This document shows, in pieces, positions 1 to 7,771 of a DNA stretch of 64,000 bases. The DNA lies in contig NZ_AP025637.1 in the NCBI RefSeq assembly GCF_022846615.1, positions 5,417,270 through 5,481,269 of the forward strand, written 5' to 3'. Made by a program: the position numbers and the translations under genes. This DNA comes from Roseomonas fluvialis. GTDB taxonomy: Bacteria > Pseudomonadota > Alphaproteobacteria > Acetobacterales > Acetobacteraceae. Under the pieces are notes generated by a model that worked only from the letters and a program-made list of their open reading frames with translations, was not told where the DNA came from and did not search any database. The first letter of the stretch is position 1. Every line of letters starts with the position of its first letter.

Positions 1-192
1 CTGCGCGACCTGCTGGCGGAAGCCGACAGCCTGCGCGCCACGCCGGTGACCACGCGCAAGGACTTCGTGCGCATTCCGCCAGCCTTCCGCAACCGTGTGA
101 CGGTGGTGACGGTGCGCCTCGAATGGGAAGAACCGGCGGAGATCGAGGGGCTGCTGGATCCGCTGGCGGGCAGCATTCCGATGCCGGCCTAG
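1..192 (+). CDS. lpxK: LpxK C-terminus, tetraacyldisaccharide 4'-kinase (partial)
   Basis: The reading frame is open from the first base and stops with TAG at 190-192, giving 63 residues of the C-terminal end. It contains VTTRKDFVRIPP, which resembles the late LpxK motif (VTTEKDAVRLP in relatives), followed by a V-rich strand and a short tail. LpxK phosphorylates the lipid A disaccharide at the inner membrane. The kinase P-loop would lie upstream of the window, so the assignment rests only on this tail. A palindromic element follows the stop after 8 bases. Confidence 0.72.
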   Translation: MRDLLAEADSLRATPVTTRKDFVRIPPAFRNRVTVVTVRLEWEEPAEIEGLLDPLAGSIPMPA

Positions 193-200
193 GGCAGGCC

Positions 201-226
201 CCGATCAGATGGAATCATCTGATCGG
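201..226. repeat. Palindromic GATCAGATG element, copy 1
   Basis: There is a perfect 11-bp inverted repeat, CCGATCAGATG / CATCTGATCGG, around the loop GAAT. It lies 8 bases after the lpxK stop and before the convergent enolase-family gene. A second, less perfect copy with extra outer arms occurs at 37953-38017. Similar GATCAGATG palindromes are common between genes in alphaproteobacterial chromosomes. It probably works as a bidirectional terminator or mRNA 3'-end stabiliser. Confidence 0.7.
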
Positions 227-302
227 TCTGAGGTGCGCACAAACGGGAGTGGTTGGAGGGGCTATCGCGGGCCTTGGCAAGGGGAATCGCTCCTCGGCGC
301 GG

Positions 303-356
303 GACCGAAGGGCCTTGCCCCTCGGGCTCCCCACCAGGGGGCTGCGGCCCCTGACC
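303..356 (+). repeat. 54-bp intergenic element, copy 1
   Basis: This 54-bp stretch closely matches 25357-25410: both begin GACCGA, share TCGGGCTCCCC and CCAGG, and end in GACC. Here the right half can fold through CAGGGG (335-340) and CCCCTG (348-353). It sits in the convergent gap after lpxK. The two copies suggest a dispersed element. Function is unknown. Confidence 0.6.
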
Positions 357-361
357 GCGAG

Positions 362-1789
362 CTAGGGCCACATTGCCTTCGGCATGGCCTGCATGGGTGC
401 GACATTCACATCCAGCGCAGACCCGAGGCCGATGGCGTCCACTACCGAACCCAACTCCAGCACGCCCTCGCGGATCGACAGGCGCGGGCCGCGCGGCGTG
501 TCGGCATAGAGGTCCGCATGCGCCTCCATGAAGCGCACCGCATCGGCCCTGGACTGGCCCGAGAAACCATCCACGAAGTGATGGCCGTTGCGCTCCACAT
601 GCACCATGCCCATCGCGGCGACCAACGCCAGGTCCTGCTGCACGCATACACCGGCCAGCGTGGTCAGGTCCTCGGCACTCATGAAGAAGCGCGGTTCAGG
701 TTCGGCGGCGTTCCAGGCGCGGCAGCGCGCAAGATTCACCAACGACCGCCAAACGCCCTTGCACGCCTTCGATGAAATGCCCGTGTAGCCCAGCGCCTTC
801 GCCTGCACGAAGGCATCGAGAGGCCCGTCGCTTTCGTCCACGATCACCGGGCGCGCCGCCGCCAGCGCTGCCATTGGGCCCTCGAGCGCCTTGGCACGCT
901 TCACCGGCTGCTCGATGAAGGCGATCGACGCGTTCAGCCGCGCCAGGCGCGGTTCCGCCTGCATGGCGCGCCACAGCGCGAGCACGCCCGCGGCATCCTC
1001 GTACTGTTCATTGCCATCGAGGCTGACCTGGTAGCCGTGCAGGCGATCCAGCACGGAGGCGATGCGGCACAGCCGGTCCACATCGGCCGCGACATTGCCG
1101 CCGACCTTCAGCTTCCACCAGGTATGGCGATAAGTGGCGGCAACCTCCTCGACCGTCTCGGGCAGGCCGTCATCGACGCGGCTGTCCTGGTCGGCGGCCG
1201 TAATCGGGTCCACCAGGCCGACCGTGTGGCGCGCATGCATCCGCCGCGCGGGCGTGAGCGAGCCGAGCATCGCGCCGAAATCGAAGCCTGGCAGGTCGGG
1301 CAGCACGCCGTGCGGCGTCATGCCGCCGATATTGGCGCGCAGGCCCTGCGCGAAGGATACGCCCTTGGCCTTCAGCAGCGCATCGAGCATCGCGCGGTCG
1401 AGCAGCGCGCGGCCATAGGACGCGACCAGCGGGTTCAGCGATTCCACCGCGCAGGCCGCGACATGCGCGGCATAGGCATCGGCGTAGTGGCCGAAGGCGG
1501 TGTTCGCGCCGGCCGCCAGCGTGGCCTGTTCCGCCAGTTCCAGCGCGCGGCGGAGCTGGTGCTCGTTCTGCGCATCGGACCAGCGCGGATCCTTGTCGAA
1601 CCACTTGGCCGCGAGCGTCTCGGCCGCCACGCCCCAGTGTTCGCTGCCGTCCTCCAGCGCAATCCGCGCGCGGATCACTGCCTGGCGGCCGTGGGTGACG
1701 GTGATGACGCCGAAGCGGAAGGGCATGCGCAGCTTGAACGGCCATTCGAAGCGCTGCGTCTCCAGCAGGCGGAAGCGGGGGGCGGTCAT
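362..1789 (-). CDS. Enolase-superfamily (mandelate racemase/muconate-lactonizing-like) enzyme
   Basis: This is a 475-residue protein of the enolase superfamily, whose members abstract a proton alpha to a carboxylate. The C-terminal barrel has a KLK motif at 226-228, probable metal ligands D258 (in SLDGN), E293 (in FIEQP) and D318/E319 (in VIVDES), and a second candidate base, K341 in GISSKACKG. It is longer than typical dehydratases (about 370-400 residues), with an enlarged capping region. The start ATG overlaps the stop of the upstream isomerase gene by 4 bases (ATGA), so it is the last gene of a three-gene operon. The carboxylate substrate is not readable; a sugar acid is plausible given the neighbours. 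Confidence 0.82.
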   Translation of the reverse strand: MTAPRFRLLETQRFEWPFKLRMPFRFGVITVTHGRQAVIRARIALEDGSEHWGVAAETLAAKWFDKDPRWSDAQNEHQLRRALELAEQATLAAGANTAFGHYADAYAAHVAACAVESLNPLVASYGRALLDRAMLDALLKAKGVSFAQGLRANIGGMTPHGVLPDLPGFDFGAMLGSLTPARRMHARHTVGLVDPITAADQDSRVDDGLPETVEEVAATYRHTWWKLKVGGNVAADVDRLCRIASVLDRLHGYQVSLDGNEQYEDAAGVLALWRAMQAEPRLARLNASIAFIEQPVKRAKALEGPMAALAAARPVIVDESDGPLDAFVQAKALGYTGISSKACKGVWRSLVNLARCRAWNAAEPEPRFFMSAEDLTTLAGVCVQQDLALVAAMGMVHVERNGHHFVDGFSGQSRADAVRFMEAHADLYADTPRGPRLSIREGVLELGSVVDAIGLGSALDVNVAPMQAMPKAMWP

Positions 1790-2607
1790 GCGGGTTGTTC
1801 CTGCAGCGCGCGGAGGTAGCCGATCGCGCGCGCGGCGCTGGTCGGCCCGTCGGGAATGTAGTCGAAGGGTTCGACCGCCGCGAAGCCGGCGTAGCCCGTG
1901 GCGCGCAGCGCTTGCAGGACGGGGCCGAAGCGGTCGGCGCCCTGGCCCGGGCCGCGCTTGTTGCGGTCGTTCAGGTGGATATGCGCGATCAGGCCGGTGG
2001 GCATCCAGTGGTCGAGCAGCGCAGGGACCGACTCGGCCTCCCCGTTCCCGGCGGAGCAGGTGTCGAGCATGGTGCGCAGCGCGGGATTGCCGATGCGGTT
2101 CACGATGGCGGCGGCTTCCGCGACCGTGGTGCACCAGTTGGTTTGCCCGGCATCGAGCGGTTCCAGGCAATAGGTCACGCGATGCTGCGCGGCCCAGTCT
2201 CCGGCGCGGGCGATGGCGTCGTCCGCGCGCGCCGCATCGCCCTCGCCAGCGACGCGGCGCGCGCCGGGAGAGCCATGTACCAGCAGCGTTGCGCCGAGAT
2301 CCGCTGCCAGCGCGACCAGGCGTTCCATCACATCCAGCGTGCGCGCGCGGGTGGCGGAATCGGCCGTCGTGATGGACAGGCCGGCAGGGGCGACCAGCAG
2401 CCAATGCAGGGAGGTGATGGTCGTGCCAGCGTCACTGGCCGCGCGCCGCAACTCGGCGCGGCGCGACGCGGGCAGCAGGTGCGGCGCCTCCGCATCCAGC
2501 GTGAAGGGGGCCACTTCCAGCCCGTCATAGCCGAGCGCGGCCGCCAGGTCGCATTGCGCGGCGAAGGGCATGTCGCGCACGACCTCGTTGCACAGGCTGA
2601 TGCGCAT
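1786..2607 (-). CDS. Sugar phosphate isomerase/epimerase-like TIM barrel protein
   Basis: This 273-residue protein belongs to the xylose isomerase-like/AP endonuclease 2 family, which binds a divalent metal at the C-terminal mouth of a TIM barrel. Likely ligands are the acidic and His residues in CLEPLD, MLDTCS, HIHLND and AVEPFD, at the ends of successive strands. The ATG overlaps the upstream oxidoreductase stop by one base (TGATG), with a GGAG ribosome site inside that gene. The 3' end overlaps the enolase-family gene. Isomerase-dehydrogenase pairs of this type usually act on sugars or inositols; the actual substrate is unknown. Confidence 0.82.
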   Translation of the reverse strand: MRISLCNEVVRDMPFAAQCDLAAALGYDGLEVAPFTLDAEAPHLLPASRRAELRRAASDAGTTITSLHWLLVAPAGLSITTADSATRARTLDVMERLVALAADLGATLLVHGSPGARRVAGEGDAARADDAIARAGDWAAQHRVTYCLEPLDAGQTNWCTTVAEAAAIVNRIGNPALRTMLDTCSAGNGEAESVPALLDHWMPTGLIAHIHLNDRNKRGPGQGADRFGPVLQALRATGYAGFAAVEPFDYIPDGPTSAARAIGYLRALQEQPA

Positions 2608-3629
2608 CAGGCGATCTCCGTGAGCGACACGACGCGCGCTTCTGCCGCGGAACGCCGCGCCGCGTCCAGGATGCGCGCAGGGGCCAGCGCGCCATCGCGC
2701 AGGTTGGCCTCGGGTCCGCGGCGGCTGCGCACCGCCTCGAGAAAGGCGGCGAGTTCGGCGGCGACCACCTGCACCGGGTCGGCAGCGGGGATCGCGCATT
2801 CCTCGCGCGTGGCGTGGCGCGGCAGCCAAGCCCCGTTCGGCGCGGCTTCGTGGGACCCGCGGCGCAGCGCGAAGGTCTCGGCGGCGAAGTCGACTTCCGC
2901 CAGTGCGGCGCGGCCGGCGACGATAACCTCCTTGCGGGTCTCCGCCCCGGGCACCACGGCGTCGGGCCAGCGGCCGGGCAGCACGCAACCCGCTTCGATC
3001 AGCGCCGTGAGGCCGGAGGGGAAGATCAGCTGGATCACCGCCAGGTCCTCGCGCCCACGGCCGAGCGGGTCGGACAGTGTCGCGAAGACCCGCGCGGGGG
3101 TTTCGCCGGCGATCCAGGGCAGCAGATCGGCGAAATGCACTGCGTCGTTGAGCAGCGCGCCGGAATCGCCGCGCGCGCGTTTCACGCCGGAGAAGCGCGC
3201 TGCGAGGTGATGCAGCGCGCCGAACTCGCCCGCCGCGACCATGCGTCGCAGCGCCTGCGCCTTCGGATGGAAGCGGAAATACAGGCCGACCTGCGCGATG
3301 CGGCCTTCGCGTTCGGCCAGCGCGGCCAGTGCGGCGGACTCGGCGGCGGTCTCGGTCGCGGGCTTTTCCAGGAACAGGTCGCGACCCGCGCGCAGCACGG
3401 CGGTCGCGAGCGGCACGTGCGTCGGCACCGGCGTGGCGATGATGACGGCGTCGCTGACGGCGATGCCGGCCTCGATGCTATCGGCCACCGTGCAGCCGGT
3501 GGCGCGGGCCGCGGCAACGTCGGGGTCGAACACCGTCGGTGCCACGCCCAGGCTGCGCAGCGCCGCGACGTGCACGCGCCCGAAGGCACCGCAGCCGAGC
3601 AGCAGGAGGCGGGGCATCGCACGGTCCAT
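2607..3629 (-). CDS. Gfo/Idh/MocA family NAD(P)-dependent oxidoreductase
   Basis: This 340-residue protein has an N-terminal Rossmann fold (LGCGAFGRVH) and the family signature EKP around residue 95. A DAVHFADLL segment carries the conserved catalytic-site histidine. Members oxidise or reduce sugars and polyols. It is the first gene of the operon with the isomerase and enolase-family genes. I chose the ATG at 3629 (MDRAMPR) over 3617 because a promoter-like TTGACG lies 30 bases upstream, the same spacing as for the divergent GNAT gene. There is no clear ribosome site, which fits a leaderless transcript. Confidence 0.83.
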   Translation of the reverse strand: MDRAMPRLLLLGCGAFGRVHVAALRSLGVAPTVFDPDVAAARATGCTVADSIEAGIAVSDAVIIATPVPTHVPLATAVLRAGRDLFLEKPATETAAESAALAALAEREGRIAQVGLYFRFHPKAQALRRMVAAGEFGALHHLAARFSGVKRARGDSGALLNDAVHFADLLPWIAGETPARVFATLSDPLGRGREDLAVIQLIFPSGLTALIEAGCVLPGRWPDAVVPGAETRKEVIVAGRAALAEVDFAAETFALRRGSHEAAPNGAWLPRHATREECAIPAADPVQVVAAELAAFLEAVRSRRGPEANLRDGALAPARILDAARRSAAEARVVSLTEIA

Positions 3630-3636
3630 GCCGCCG

Positions 3637-3730
3637 AGTGGGCGGGTTGCGCGCCGGCGCGTCAAGCGGGCTTGGGGGACGCGACGGCGCACGCCGGGCG
3701 CTTGACGGCGCGCAACCCCCGGCGTGGCAT
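3637..3730. promoter_or_regulatory. Symmetric divergent promoter region
   Basis: On the plus strand, TTGACG (3702-3707) is followed 17 bases later by TGGCAT (3725-3730), 6 bases before the GNAT ATG at 3737. On the minus strand, TTGACG (complement of 3660-3665) is followed 17 bases later by CCCACT, 7 bases before the ATG at 3629. The two halves form an inverted repeat: GGGTTGCGCGCC (3644-3655) pairs with 3707-3718, and GTCAAGC (3661-3667) with 3700-3706. The -10 boxes are poor matches, so the promoters are predictions. The geometry puts both start sites at or next to the ATG. Confidence 0.5.
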
Positions 3731-3736
3731 TGCGCC

Positions 3737-4540
3737 ATGCGAACGCTGACACCGGATGACCTGCCTCGCGCTGCCGCGCTGTCGCGCCTGGTGGGCTGGA
3801 ACCAGGTCGAGCGCGACTGGGCGCTGTTCCTGCAGGAGGGCGCGGGGTGCACGGTGGATGACGGGCGGGATGCGCTCGGCGCCACCGCGGCGGTGATCCG
3901 CTACGGGGACTCGCTGGCCTGGATTTCCATGGTGCTGGTGCGCCCCGACCTGCGACGCCAGGGCCACGCCACGGCGCTGATGCGGTGGGCGACGGGCGCC
4001 CTGGACGGTGTGCGCTGCGCCGCGCTGGACGCGACGCCGGCGGGGCGCGAGGTCTACGCGAGGCTCGGCTTCCGGGACCTGTGGGGTTTCGCGCGCTGGT
4101 CGCTGCCGGCGGCGCTGCCCCTCGCACCCGGCCCACGCCTGCTGCGCGATGCCGATTGGCCGGCCGTGCTGGCGCTGGATGCGGCCGCCTTCGGTGCACC
4201 GCGCGCGGCGCTGCTGCGCGACTTCGCAGCGCGGTCGCCGGCCTTCGTACTCGAAGGCGGGGCCGGCTTCGTGCTGACACGCGACGGTGCCCGCGGGCCG
4301 CAGGTCGGTCCCGTGGTGGCGCGCGACGGCGCCGCGGCGTGCGCGCTGGTCGCGGCCGCGCGCGCCGCATTGCCGGGAGCGGCGGTGATCGACCTGCCCG
4401 ATGCGCGCGCCGGCCTCGCGGATTGGATCGCGACGCATGGCGGCACGCTGCAGCGGCCCTTCACGCGCATGGCGCTGGGTGCGGCGACGCCAGGGGACGC
4501 GACGCTGTTGGCCGCCGTCGCCGGGCCGGAATTCGGCTGA
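3737..4540 (+). CDS. GNAT family N-acetyltransferase, two-domain
   Basis: This is a 267-residue protein. The N-terminal GNAT domain ends in the acetyl-CoA loop VRPDLRRQGHATALM (around residues 73-87), followed by YARLGF. The second half (from about residue 130) resembles the C-terminal domain of YitH-type acetyltransferases. The acceptor is unknown. There is no ribosome binding site before the ATG, and a TTGACG -35 box sits at a distance that predicts a leaderless mRNA. It is transcribed away from the oxidoreductase operon and may share its control region. Confidence 0.8.
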   Translation: MRTLTPDDLPRAAALSRLVGWNQVERDWALFLQEGAGCTVDDGRDALGATAAVIRYGDSLAWISMVLVRPDLRRQGHATALMRWATGALDGVRCAALDATPAGREVYARLGFRDLWGFARWSLPAALPLAPGPRLLRDADWPAVLALDAAAFGAPRAALLRDFAARSPAFVLEGGAGFVLTRDGARGPQVGPVVARDGAAACALVAAARAALPGAAVIDLPDARAGLADWIATHGGTLQRPFTRMALGAATPGDATLLAAVAGPEFG

Positions 4541-4580
4541 CGCGCGAAGGTACGTCGTGGCCGGGCTTGGTGGCACCGCC

Positions 4581-4630
4581 TTGACGGCGCGCCGAACGCC
4601 GCCGCACCATCGCGGTAACCACAAGGTTAC
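4581..4630 (+). promoter_or_regulatory. Putative tct operon promoter with inverted repeat
   Basis: TTGACG at 4581-4586 is followed 18 bases later by CACCAT (4605-4610), a weak -10 candidate. Just downstream, GTAACC (4615-4620) and GGTTAC (4625-4630) form a 6-bp inverted repeat around ACAA. The repeat would overlap or follow the transcription start, where a repressor could act. The Bug gene begins at 4676. No tctDE-type two-component regulator is encoded nearby. Confidence 0.4.
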
Positions 4631-4675
4631 TCCGGCACGATGCCGCGCCGCAGCACAAGGGAAGGGGTTCAGGAC

Positions 4676-5695
4676 ATGCTTCGCAGGCAACTGATCGCTG
4701 CCACGGCCGCCGGTCTCGCCGTGCCCGCCGCGCTGCGCGCGCAGCCCGCCTGGCGCCCCGAGCGTCCGGTGACCCTCATTGTGCCCTGGGCCGCCGGTGG
4801 GTCTACCGACCAGATGGCACGCATCGTGGCGGCCGAGCTGGAAGCCCCGCTCGGCCAGCGCGTGGTGGTGGTGAACCAGCCGGGGGCATCCGGTTCGATC
4901 GGCACGCGCAATGCGCTCGAGGCGCCGAAGGATGGCCTGACCTGGGCCGCCGGCGCGGCGGTGGATGTGGGCTGCTACAAGGTGCTCGGCCTGCTGGATA
5001 CGCAGCTGGCGGATTGGAACCTGTTCTTCGCCGTGGCCAATGTGAACGTGCTGGTGGCGAACCCGCAATCCGGCTTCCGTGACTTCGGCGCCGCGCTGGA
5101 AGCGCTGAAGACCCGCGGCCAGGGCATCGGCATCGCGACCGCGGGTGTGTCCTCGGCCGGGCACAACATGATGGAGGCGCTGCGCGCGGCCACCCAGCTG
5201 CAGTACCGCCACGCGACCTATGATGGCGGCAACCCCGCGATGATCGCGACCGTGTCCGGCGAGACGCAGCTGGGTGCGGTGCTGCTGGTGGAAGCGGCCG
5301 AGATGATCCGCGCGCGGCGCCTGGTGCCGCTCGCGGTCCAGGCCGAGAACCCGGTCACGCTCGCCGCGCAGGGCAATGTGGCAGCGATCGAGATCCCGTC
5401 CGTGCGGCGCTGGCTGCCGAACATCCCCGCGCCGCTCAACTACTTCGGCATCTGGTCGCCCAAGGGCGTGCCGGCCAATGTGGTGCAGACCATGACGACG
5501 CTGTGGACGAACACCATCGCCAATTCGCAGCGCCTGAAGGACTACGCCAATTCCCGCGCGGCGCTGTTCACGCCGCTGTCCGGCCAGGCCGCGCATGATG
5601 AGGCGTGGAAGATGGTGCGCCAGACCGCCTGGCTGTATTTCGACGGCGGCAAGGCGCAGGTCAGTCCCGAGACGCTGGGCATCGCGCGACTTTGA
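4676..5695 (+). CDS. tctC: TctC/Bug tripartite tricarboxylate transporter receptor
   Basis: This 339-residue periplasmic binding protein has a leader with twin arginines (MLRRQLIAAT) and a likely cleavage after LRAQ. The mature part has the Bug signatures RPVTLIVPWAAGGSTD, where the ligand carboxylate is bound, and VVNQPGASGSIG. The start at 4676 was preferred to 4640 because the leader begins there and a GAAGG site lies 13 bases upstream. TctB and TctA follow with overlaps, so this is the cognate receptor of the only complete transporter in the window. The ligand is probably an organic acid. Confidence 0.9.
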   Translation: MLRRQLIAATAAGLAVPAALRAQPAWRPERPVTLIVPWAAGGSTDQMARIVAAELEAPLGQRVVVVNQPGASGSIGTRNALEAPKDGLTWAAGAAVDVGCYKVLGLLDTQLADWNLFFAVANVNVLVANPQSGFRDFGAALEALKTRGQGIGIATAGVSSAGHNMMEALRAATQLQYRHATYDGGNPAMIATVSGETQLGAVLLVEAAEMIRARRLVPLAVQAENPVTLAAQGNVAAIEIPSVRRWLPNIPAPLNYFGIWSPKGVPANVVQTMTTLWTNTIANSQRLKDYANSRAALFTPLSGQAAHDEAWKMVRQTAWLYFDGGKAQVSPETLGIARL

Positions 5696-6228
5696 GCGAG
5701 GCGGCGCAGGAGGCCGAGTCCCCCTTCGACGGGGAGAAGGCGCCGGCCTCGCCCCGCGCCGACCTGGTCACGGCAGCGGTGCTGTTCGCGCTCGGCATCG
5801 CCATCGTGCAGCAGGCCTGGAACATGCCGCGCTTCGTCGAGCAATCGGGCACGGGGCTGACGGCGCCGGGCATCGTGCCGGGCTTCTACGGCGCGATGCT
5901 GTCGCTGCTGGCCGGCGTGCTGGGCCTGCGTGCCATGCGACGCGGCGGCTGGGCGGTGCGCGCGGCGCGTGCCAAGGCCACCGATGACGGGCGGCGCCTG
6001 CTCACGGCCGCGGTGCTGGGCGTGATGTATGCCGGCGTGCTGGTCGGGCGCGTGCCGTTCTGGATGGCCTCGGCGCTATTCGTCTTCGCCTTCACCACCG
6101 CCTTCGAATGGGACCAGGGGCCGGAGCGCCGGCTGCGGCGCGTGGTCGAAGCCGCGCTGATCGGGCTGGGCACCGGCGTCGCGGTGACCATGGTGTTCGA
6201 AAAGCTGTTCCTGCTGCGCCTGCCGTGA
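5692..6228 (+). CDS. tctB: TctB small membrane subunit of tripartite tricarboxylate transporter
   Basis: This 178-residue protein has four predicted transmembrane segments (starting near residues 21, 61, 103 and 150) and the TctB-like pattern GTGLTAPGIVPGFYG between the first two. A TTG start at 5692 overlaps the receptor stop by 4 bases (TTGA). No better ATG exists in frame at that junction, so translational coupling is likely. The hydrophilic N-terminus of about 20 residues should face the cytoplasm. It works with TctA as the permease. Confidence 0.85.
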   Translation: MSEAAQEAESPFDGEKAPASPRADLVTAAVLFALGIAIVQQAWNMPRFVEQSGTGLTAPGIVPGFYGAMLSLLAGVLGLRAMRRGGWAVRAARAKATDDGRRLLTAAVLGVMYAGVLVGRVPFWMASALFVFAFTTAFEWDQGPERRLRRVVEAALIGLGTGVAVTMVFEKLFLLRLP

Positions 6229-7721
6229 CCAACCCCTTCGACATGCTGCTGGGCGGCTTCGCGCACGTGCTGGGCGGCGGCGCGGTTTGGCATGCGCTAT
6301 GGGCGGTGCTGATCGGCATCGTCATTGGCGCGCTGCCGGGGCTGACCGCGACCATGGGCGTCGCGCTGTTGACCACGCTGACCTTCGGCATGGGGCCGAA
6401 TGTGGCGATGCTGGTTCTGGTCTGCGTGTATGTGGGCGCGATCTATGGCGGGTCGCGCAGCGCCATCCTGCTGAACATTCCCGGTACGCCGGCGAGCGCG
6501 GCCTCCACGCTCGATGGCTTTCCGTTGGCGCGGCAGGGCCTGGCGGGGCGTGCGATGGGGATCTCCACCGCGGGGTCCTGGGTCGGCACGCTGTTCGGCA
6601 CGGTGATCCTCGCGCTGTTTGCGCCGTCCTTCGGCGAATTCGCATTGCAGTTCGGATCCTACGAGATGTTCTGGGTGGCGATGTTCGGCATCGTCATCGC
6701 CGGGTCGCTGTCCGGCGGCGATCCGCTGAAGGGGTACATCGCGGGCTTTCTCGGCCTGTTCGTCGCGACGATCGGGCAGGAGACCAACCACGCCTATGCG
6801 CGCTTCGCTTATGGCAATGGCGATCTGGCCGGCGGGCTGGGGTTGCTGCCGGTGCTGGTCGGCGTGTTCGGCGTGGCGGAGGTCCTGTCGGCCATGCGCG
6901 GGCCGGCGGTGAAGGCGGTGTCGTCGAAGATCGACAGCGTCATCCCGCGCATCGGCGACGTCACGAAGTACTGGAAGACCGTGCTGCGATCGGGTGCGCT
7001 TGGCACCTTCATCGGCGCCATGCCCGGGTTGGGCGAGGACATCGCCGCTTGGACCTCCTACGCCGCGGCCAAGCGCGCGAGTGCGGAGCGCGAGAAATTC
7101 GGCCGCGGCAGCATCGAGGGGCTGATGGCCGCGGAGACCGGCGAGAGCGCCTGCGTGCCGGGCGCCATCATCCCGGTGCTGACGCTGGCGGTGCCCGGTT
7201 CCGCGCCCGCCGCGGTGCTGATGGCGGCAATGATGATCCACGGGCTGAATCCCGGGCCCATGCTCGCGATCACCTCGCCGGAATTCATCTATCAGATCGT
7301 CGCGATGCTGGTGGTGGCCGACATGGTGAAGCTGTTCTACGGGCTGATCCTGGTGCGCCCGCTGCTGTGGATCCTGCTGATCCCGCGTGCGCGGCTGATG
7401 CCGGTGGTCTTCGTGCTGTGCACGGTGGGTGCCTTCGCCATCACCTCCCGCCTTTTCGACATCTGGGTCATGCTCGGCGCCGGGCTGGTGGGCTTCATCC
7501 TGCGGGAATTGCGCTTCCCGATGGCGCCGCTGGTGCTCGGCATCGTGCTGGGCGACCTGCTGGACAAGAACCTCCTGCGCGGGCTGGTGCTGTCCGGGGG
7601 CGATGTGACGCCCTTCTTCACGCGACCGATCAGCATGGGGCTGTGCGTGCTGACGCTGGCGGCGGCGGCCTGGTCGATCCCGGGGGTGGCGGGGCTGTTG
7701 CGGCGGCGGCGCGCGGCCTGA
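6225..7721 (+). CDS. tctA: TctA large permease subunit of tripartite tricarboxylate transporter
   Basis: This 498-residue multi-spanning membrane protein has the TctA hallmarks GALPGLTATMGVALL (about 35-49) and YGGSRSAILLNIPGTP (74-89), plus the inverted-repeat counterpart GAMPGLGEDIAAW near residue 264. The length fits the family (about 500). A GTG start overlaps the tctB stop by 4 bases (GTGA). It should use the ion gradient to import the acid delivered by the Bug receptor. A second Bug gene follows after 50 bases and may be co-transcribed. Confidence 0.9.
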   Translation: MTNPFDMLLGGFAHVLGGGAVWHALWAVLIGIVIGALPGLTATMGVALLTTLTFGMGPNVAMLVLVCVYVGAIYGGSRSAILLNIPGTPASAASTLDGFPLARQGLAGRAMGISTAGSWVGTLFGTVILALFAPSFGEFALQFGSYEMFWVAMFGIVIAGSLSGGDPLKGYIAGFLGLFVATIGQETNHAYARFAYGNGDLAGGLGLLPVLVGVFGVAEVLSAMRGPAVKAVSSKIDSVIPRIGDVTKYWKTVLRSGALGTFIGAMPGLGEDIAAWTSYAAAKRASAEREKFGRGSIEGLMAAETGESACVPGAIIPVLTLAVPGSAPAAVLMAAMMIHGLNPGPMLAITSPEFIYQIVAMLVVADMVKLFYGLILVRPLLWILLIPRARLMPVVFVLCTVGAFAITSRLFDIWVMLGAGLVGFILRELRFPMAPLVLGIVLGDLLDKNLLRGLVLSGGDVTPFFTRPISMGLCVLTLAAAAWSIPGVAGLLRRRRAA

Positions 7722-7771
7722 CAGGCACGGCGATTGCAAAGCCTCCCGCCGGAATATCGGGAGAGACCCTC

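Noticed and set aside
1795..3210. A 471-codon plus-strand ORF opposite the isomerase and oxidoreductase
   Set aside because: It shows no motif and lies opposite two genes with clear Gfo/Idh/MocA and isomerase features.
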